Shown: piece after piece, positions 60,103 to 64,000 of the stretch
How the letters are laid out: the number at the start of each line of letters is the position of its first letter
How positions within the stretch are numbered: position 1 is the first letter of the stretch
From: Pelobates cultripes
Lineage: Eukaryota > Chordata > Amphibia > Anura > Pelobatidae
Direction of reading: 5' to 3'
DNA: 64,000 nucleotides
Assembly (NCBI GenBank): GCA_933207985.1
Contig: OW240913.1
Coordinates: 355,364,017 to 355,428,016 of the forward strand
Notes under the pieces: model-generated
What the model saw: the letters and a program-made list of their open reading frames with translations, nothing else
The model's database searches: none
What the model was told of the DNA's origin: nothing
Translations under genes and position numbers: made by a program

Positions 60103-61313
60103 TAACACATTTTTTAAAATGTCAATCCACTCCAAAAATGTTTGACAAAAAACCCTTGGGATGGTACCAATAGTCTTTTAGCAATATAACCGCTATAATG
60201 AGCAGCGGTGGTTATGACTCTTAGTGAGTCTCTTGTGTAAAGGATAACGTAATTCCTTAGTGCCATTGTGGGATACAATTAGCTAAACACAGATTCATGC
60301 TATTGGCTTTAATGTATTTTATTTATAAGATACATGTAGCTTACATATTAGAGATCTATAGCTAGGTTTTTTTCTGTGGGCAGCTACTTCTGATCGGCCG
60401 GCTTGGAGCCAGGCTAAAATTAAATTAGTAAGCAGCAGATTGCCGAGGATATGGCATGAGGAGTTCCCTGTACGATATGAAACATTATACACGTATAAAC
60501 CAGGACAGATGGCCACCCTAATTATGAGGTATATAAGAGAATGTGCCTCTGGAGCTTACAGACTGACAGAGAAAAAGCAGTTATATTAATGTATCAATTG
60601 TGCCGCACTTGGCTGTCTTATTTCAATTCTGTAAAAGATTGTATTAGGCCAGCAGTATAGACATGCAGCCTTCCTACCATACAGGACACACTGTAAATCT
60701 AGAGGACATGTTCATCATCTTTGTCAAAACCAAACAGACTGTTTATTCAGCAAGCTTGCTGTCACAATTATGTTGAGAGGGTGATAAAAAAGAAGACATT
60801 AGAAAAATAATGATTGGGGAAGAATAAGCCCCTACTATACATCCTCTTCTTACGGTGAATATATGGTGTTTCTCATTGTTCATTAATAGACAGACATTTC
60901 AACTTTCTCTTGATAATGTGCCATCCTGATCCTACCATTCTAAAGTCCGTAATCCCATGTAGGTGGATCTGCTGAAGACAATGTTCCTTCTAAAATGATC
61001 AAATATGGGATAACTCCTCTGCATCTGAACTGCAACTGGCTTTAATTAAATTAAGACTGCATGATATGCCTAAAACAATGTTATTTTAGGAGTGTGAATA
61101 ATCATCCTGAATTGTATATATTTATAGGTTCTAAATTTGCCTCTGACCATGGGATGTTGATACATAGCTGCATCTCACTGGCTTTTTTCTCTTTAAAAAC
61201 ATATTTTCCATACTCATTTTTTTCAGATGGTCAAAGCAGCATAGTTGTGTTTTTTTATGATATGGGTTGGAGCCTTATTCACCATCTGTTTGATAACTTG
61301 ACCTATTAATGTT
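60103..61313. other. Unassigned DNA, no gene seen
   Basis: AT-rich, no recognised element or domain. Confidence 0.5.
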
Positions 61314-61597
61314 CAGTTAGTTCTCACTCAACAACCTGTTTACCGACTGCTCGGTCATATGACCATTTCTCTAGTGCGCTAGAGAATCGGTGTATGTTCG
61401 AGGGAATTTCCCCCCAAACACAGATTCAAGGGATTCCCCAAGCTAGTGAGCTGGTCGATGTTTGGGGGAATTCCCAGAACATAAACCTTTTATCTAGGAC
61501 ATGCAACCCTGGGTTGTCTTGCTGGTGTGAGGCACCAATTAATTTTCCGACCTAGACGTAGTCACAGAACTTGGTCGGTAATTGAGGAGTGCCTGTA
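61314..61597. mobile_element. Possible pogo/Tigger-like MITE remnant
   Basis: Imperfect inverted ends: left ctcactcaacaacctgtttaccgac, seen as ctcactcaac and gtttaccgac (61323-61346), and right ggtcggtaattgaggagtgcc (61573-61593). Internally there is a perfect palindrome, ttctctag-tgcg-ctagagaa (61366-61385), and two related blocks (gggaatttccccccaaaca and tgtttgggggaattcc) in opposite orientation. No target duplication was seen, so the superfamily is a guess. Confidence 0.45.
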
Positions 61598-62329
61598 TGC
61601 AAGTACCATACCTTTATGTATACTAAATGTATACCTTTGTATACTACATGTATACCTTTAATACCATTATGTTCCCATATCAGATGGTATACTGCGAGAG
61701 ACCCTGGGACATAGTTTATTGAGTTAACTTATAATCATCACGTTTTCAGTAACCAACTCAGCGCATGCACATAGAGCTGGAACAGTAGCACCGAGTGTAC
61801 ATAACTGCTTATTGAGCTATTGTCATTTACTTCACAATCGTTAGTTTGCTTTATAGGCAAACTCCCATACCTGTCCTGCAATCATTTAAAAAGTATAATT
61901 AGTAATGTGCTCATTCCACAAAAGAAAGGAAACAATGTATAGCAGAATGATGACAAGATAATTTTTTGTGTGAGTATGTAACAGATCATCAAAATCCCCT
62001 AAGTCATCAATGTATTTCACTCAATAGGGGACAAGTAAAATAATCAATAAATGTAGAGACCAAACAATGGGCATCATGAATTGAGAATGTCACTTGTACA
62101 CCATACAATTTATCATGAGGCTAGCAATCCCTCCTGCCTGGGAATAGACAGAATTCATCTTTGTGATTTCTCTATAGATAAATAAATGCATCATACACAT
62201 GTAACAATCCCAATAAGCAAAAGGGAAAGACAAATACAAGGAACAAATCTGACATCCTTGTTTTAAAGATTTTCGTAATATATATTTATTGTACGTGGAG
62301 CCCCATGTTGTACATGGATTAGCATGGCT
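61598..62329. other. Unassigned DNA, no gene seen
   Basis: Contains a small tandem (tatacctttgtatactacatg-like units, about 61606-61655). No gene. Confidence 0.5.
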
Positions 62330-62465
62330 CAGGGGTGGCCAGCTTTCTGCACTCCAGATGTTGTGGAATACAACTCTCCTAAAGCTTTGCCAGCATCACA
62401 GCTGTAACAGCATTATGGGAGATGCAGTTCACAACATCTGGAGTTGCGAAGGTTGCGTACCCCTG
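62330..62465. mobile_element. hAT-like MITE, CTCCAGATGTTGTGG family, 136 bp
   Basis: Ends CAGGGGTGGCCAGC and gttgcgtacccctg are inverted repeats, and the halves mirror each other (ctccagatgttgtgga / tcacaacatctggag). The CAGGGGT terminus is typical of hAT elements. The 8-bp flanks (GCATGGCT and GTGCAATG) do not match, so the duplication has decayed or the ends are slightly misplaced. Confidence 0.72.
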
Positions 62466-63047
62466 GTGCAATGTCCAATTCTTTATTTGTTAACTTTGCT
62501 TTGATTGCATTGTATGTTTTTTATACATTAAGATACATTTTGCAGAATACTTTCATTACTCTCTTCCCTGCGTCTAAACGAGTCTGTATTGCACAAAGTA
62601 AAACAGACCTGCTATATTTTACCCAATGGGGAACCAATAAATAGCATGGGGATTCAATTTTGGTTCCTGACCCAGGTGTTAGGAGACATGGGTCTAGAAA
62701 CGTTTCTGTAGAAGTTTCATTTTAAAAGGTTTTTTATTACCAGCTTTAGTCTTGAAATCCCTAGTGTGTTCACAATATCTCTTCCCAGCGGGGCAGTAAT
62801 GTGGAGCTGTGTGTTGCTAATGTTTCATTCAGTATGTTTTTTTTTTTTATTATCACAAATCATTATTTTAGGTAAAAATGTACCATCTGGGTCAATGTAG
62901 TTTTGTCACAAACTTATTTAGATTTAAGTGTTTATTTCAGGCTTGCTTTTCATACGTATATAATGCTGGACGTTGTATAAACTTTTCCTTTGTGCCATAA
63001 GGGATGATGGATGGTGTGAATCTGCAAAGGTTAGTTTGTGCTTACGT
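62466..63047. other. Unassigned DNA, no gene seen
   Basis: No element recognised apart from a T run near 62839-62849. Confidence 0.5.
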
Positions 63048-63110
63048 TGACCTCCCAACAGTCCCAGATCTGGCAAAATAGTCCCGATTTGTGGTGCCCT
63101 TTGTAGTCGT
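63048..63110 (-). repeat. Dispersed repeat, 'GGGACTGTCC' family copy 5
   Basis: gacctcccaacagtcccaga...agtcccgatttgtggtgccc is the complement of the terminal part of copies 1, 2 and 4. Only the end is present. Confidence 0.5.
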
Positions 63111-63411
63111 GTCTCGTTTTATCTCTGTGCTCTATTTCTGGGTGCACTAGAAAAAAGTATCCATGGCTGAAGGCCAAAGCAGAGTATTTCTGTCCATGTG
63201 AGTGTAATTTCATAGCACTCTGCGCATGCTCTCAGGAGGTTGCTAAGTTGGTACGTCGGGTCTGCCAGCAGCAGACTTCTGCTTGAGGACATCGCTTTGT
63301 ATGACACCCTATAAACTTAGGCTTCTCTTCATTCTCAACTTAAAATGCACATTCCAAGTCAAAGGATGTCCTACAGTGGATAATAGCCATCCTTTCATTG
63401 GATAAAACATA

Positions 63412-63830
63412 TTAAAGGAACAATATTGGAATGTATTGCTCACCCTATAGTGTTAAAAACACAATCTAGGTGGCCGGCACCCTAAAAAAAAAAAAACTTT
63501 AACACTAGCCTTTATTCCAGTGCCGGCTCTGCCCCACCACGCCTCCTTGGCTGAGATCATCAGAATTGACTTTCCCAAAGGAATTCTGAATATCTCAGCC
63601 ATAGAGGCAGGGGGCAGAGCCAAACATAGTCCTGGCCAATCAGCATTTCCTCATAGAGATGCATTGAATCAATTCATCTCTATGGGAAAAGTTCAGTGTC
63701 TCCATGCAGAGAATGGAGACCGTCAACATCAACCCAGGAAGCACCTCTAGTGGCCAACTGAGTGCCTGCCATTGGAAGTGTCCCTAGGCAGCAATGTAAA
63801 CATGGCCTTTTCTCTGAATCACATGCAAAT
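63412..63830 (+). mobile_element. TTAA MITE, right end missing
   Basis: It begins TTAAAGGAACAATATTGG (TTAA at 63412). Interior blocks match 59510-60102 in order: ctccttggctgagatcatca, cctggccaatcagcat, tagagatgcattgaatca, caggaagcacctctagtggc and cattggaagtg/cagtggaggtg. Homology is lost near 63830, just before an L2-like tail, suggesting the right end was interrupted. Confidence 0.72.
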
Positions 63831-63842
63831 TTCTTATTGACA

Positions 63843-63925
63843 ATGCAATTATTGTTATTATTTTCTTATTTATATAGCGCCAGCAAATTCCGTAGCGCTG
63901 TACAATGGGTATAAAATAATATTTT
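63843..63925 (-). mobile_element. L2-clade LINE 3' tail
   Basis: (ATT)-rich tail followed by tatttatatagcgccagcaa and the block ending gtacaatgg, the same 3' end as at 21958-22035. It may have inserted into the adjacent TTAA MITE. The window ends shortly after. Confidence 0.7.
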
Positions 63926-64000
63926 AAAATAGTTTGTGGAAAAAATATATATTTTAGTGGCACTGCTATTTGAAAAATACACATTACAGCAGCTACTGGA

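Overview
This is non-coding, transposon-dense nuclear DNA from a vertebrate, most likely an amphibian and probably a frog. The evidence is the repeat complement: CR1 LINEs with 8-bp 3' tail repeats, L2-clade LINE ends of the 'tatagcgccagcaaattcc' type, L1 elements, a chromodomain Ty3/gypsy element, many TTAA-flanked (Kolobok/T2-like) MITEs, hAT and Tc1/mariner foldback MITEs, and abundant microsatellites. I found no convincing host exon, rRNA, functional tRNA or CRISPR array. Every protein-like reading frame I recognise belongs to a retrotransposon, and all of these are broken or truncated.

Layout. 1-9.5 kb: AT-rich DNA, a decayed CR1 LINE (minus, 1850-3985), a CCAT-rich tract, a second CR1 3' end (7682-8205) and a solo LTR with a perfect 5-bp target duplication (8522-9516) that contains an unusual set of nested perfect stems. 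9.5-26.7 kb: mostly unassigned DNA with a hairpin-packed TTAA MITE (11326-11828), three L2-clade 3' ends (15.9, 22.0 and 25.7 kb) and a 316-bp palindromic hAT MITE with an 8-bp duplication (23458-23773). 26.9-29.1 kb: a 5'-truncated, apparently young L1 with an uninterrupted ORF2 tail and a 15-16 bp duplication. 33.0-38.2 kb: a dead chromovirus-type gypsy element (gag, protease, RT, RNase H, integrase, chromodomain) split by a hAT MITE. It is followed by a TTAGGG-like tract and a GCCGAA-rich tract. 43.2-44.8 kb: a large foldback MITE split by a LINE 3' insertion. 49.2-52.9 kb: a second, older L1 on the minus strand, truncated just upstream of ORF2. 55.4-58.6 kb: a Tc1/mariner foldback, an L1 endonuclease scrap, a perfect 17-bp hairpin, a 51-bp minisatellite and a related 114-bp higher-order array. 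59.4-64 kb: more TTAA, hAT and possible pogo-like MITEs.

The genes here do not work together as a pathway. The window records successive insertions, several of which can be ordered by nesting. I did not find a credible new cellular system. The most unusual items are structural: the three-stem junction in the solo LTR, the eight-hairpin MITE, the nested foldback/LINE insertion, and the tandem arrays whose period is a multiple of three. Family names come from visible motifs, termini and target duplications, not from a database search.
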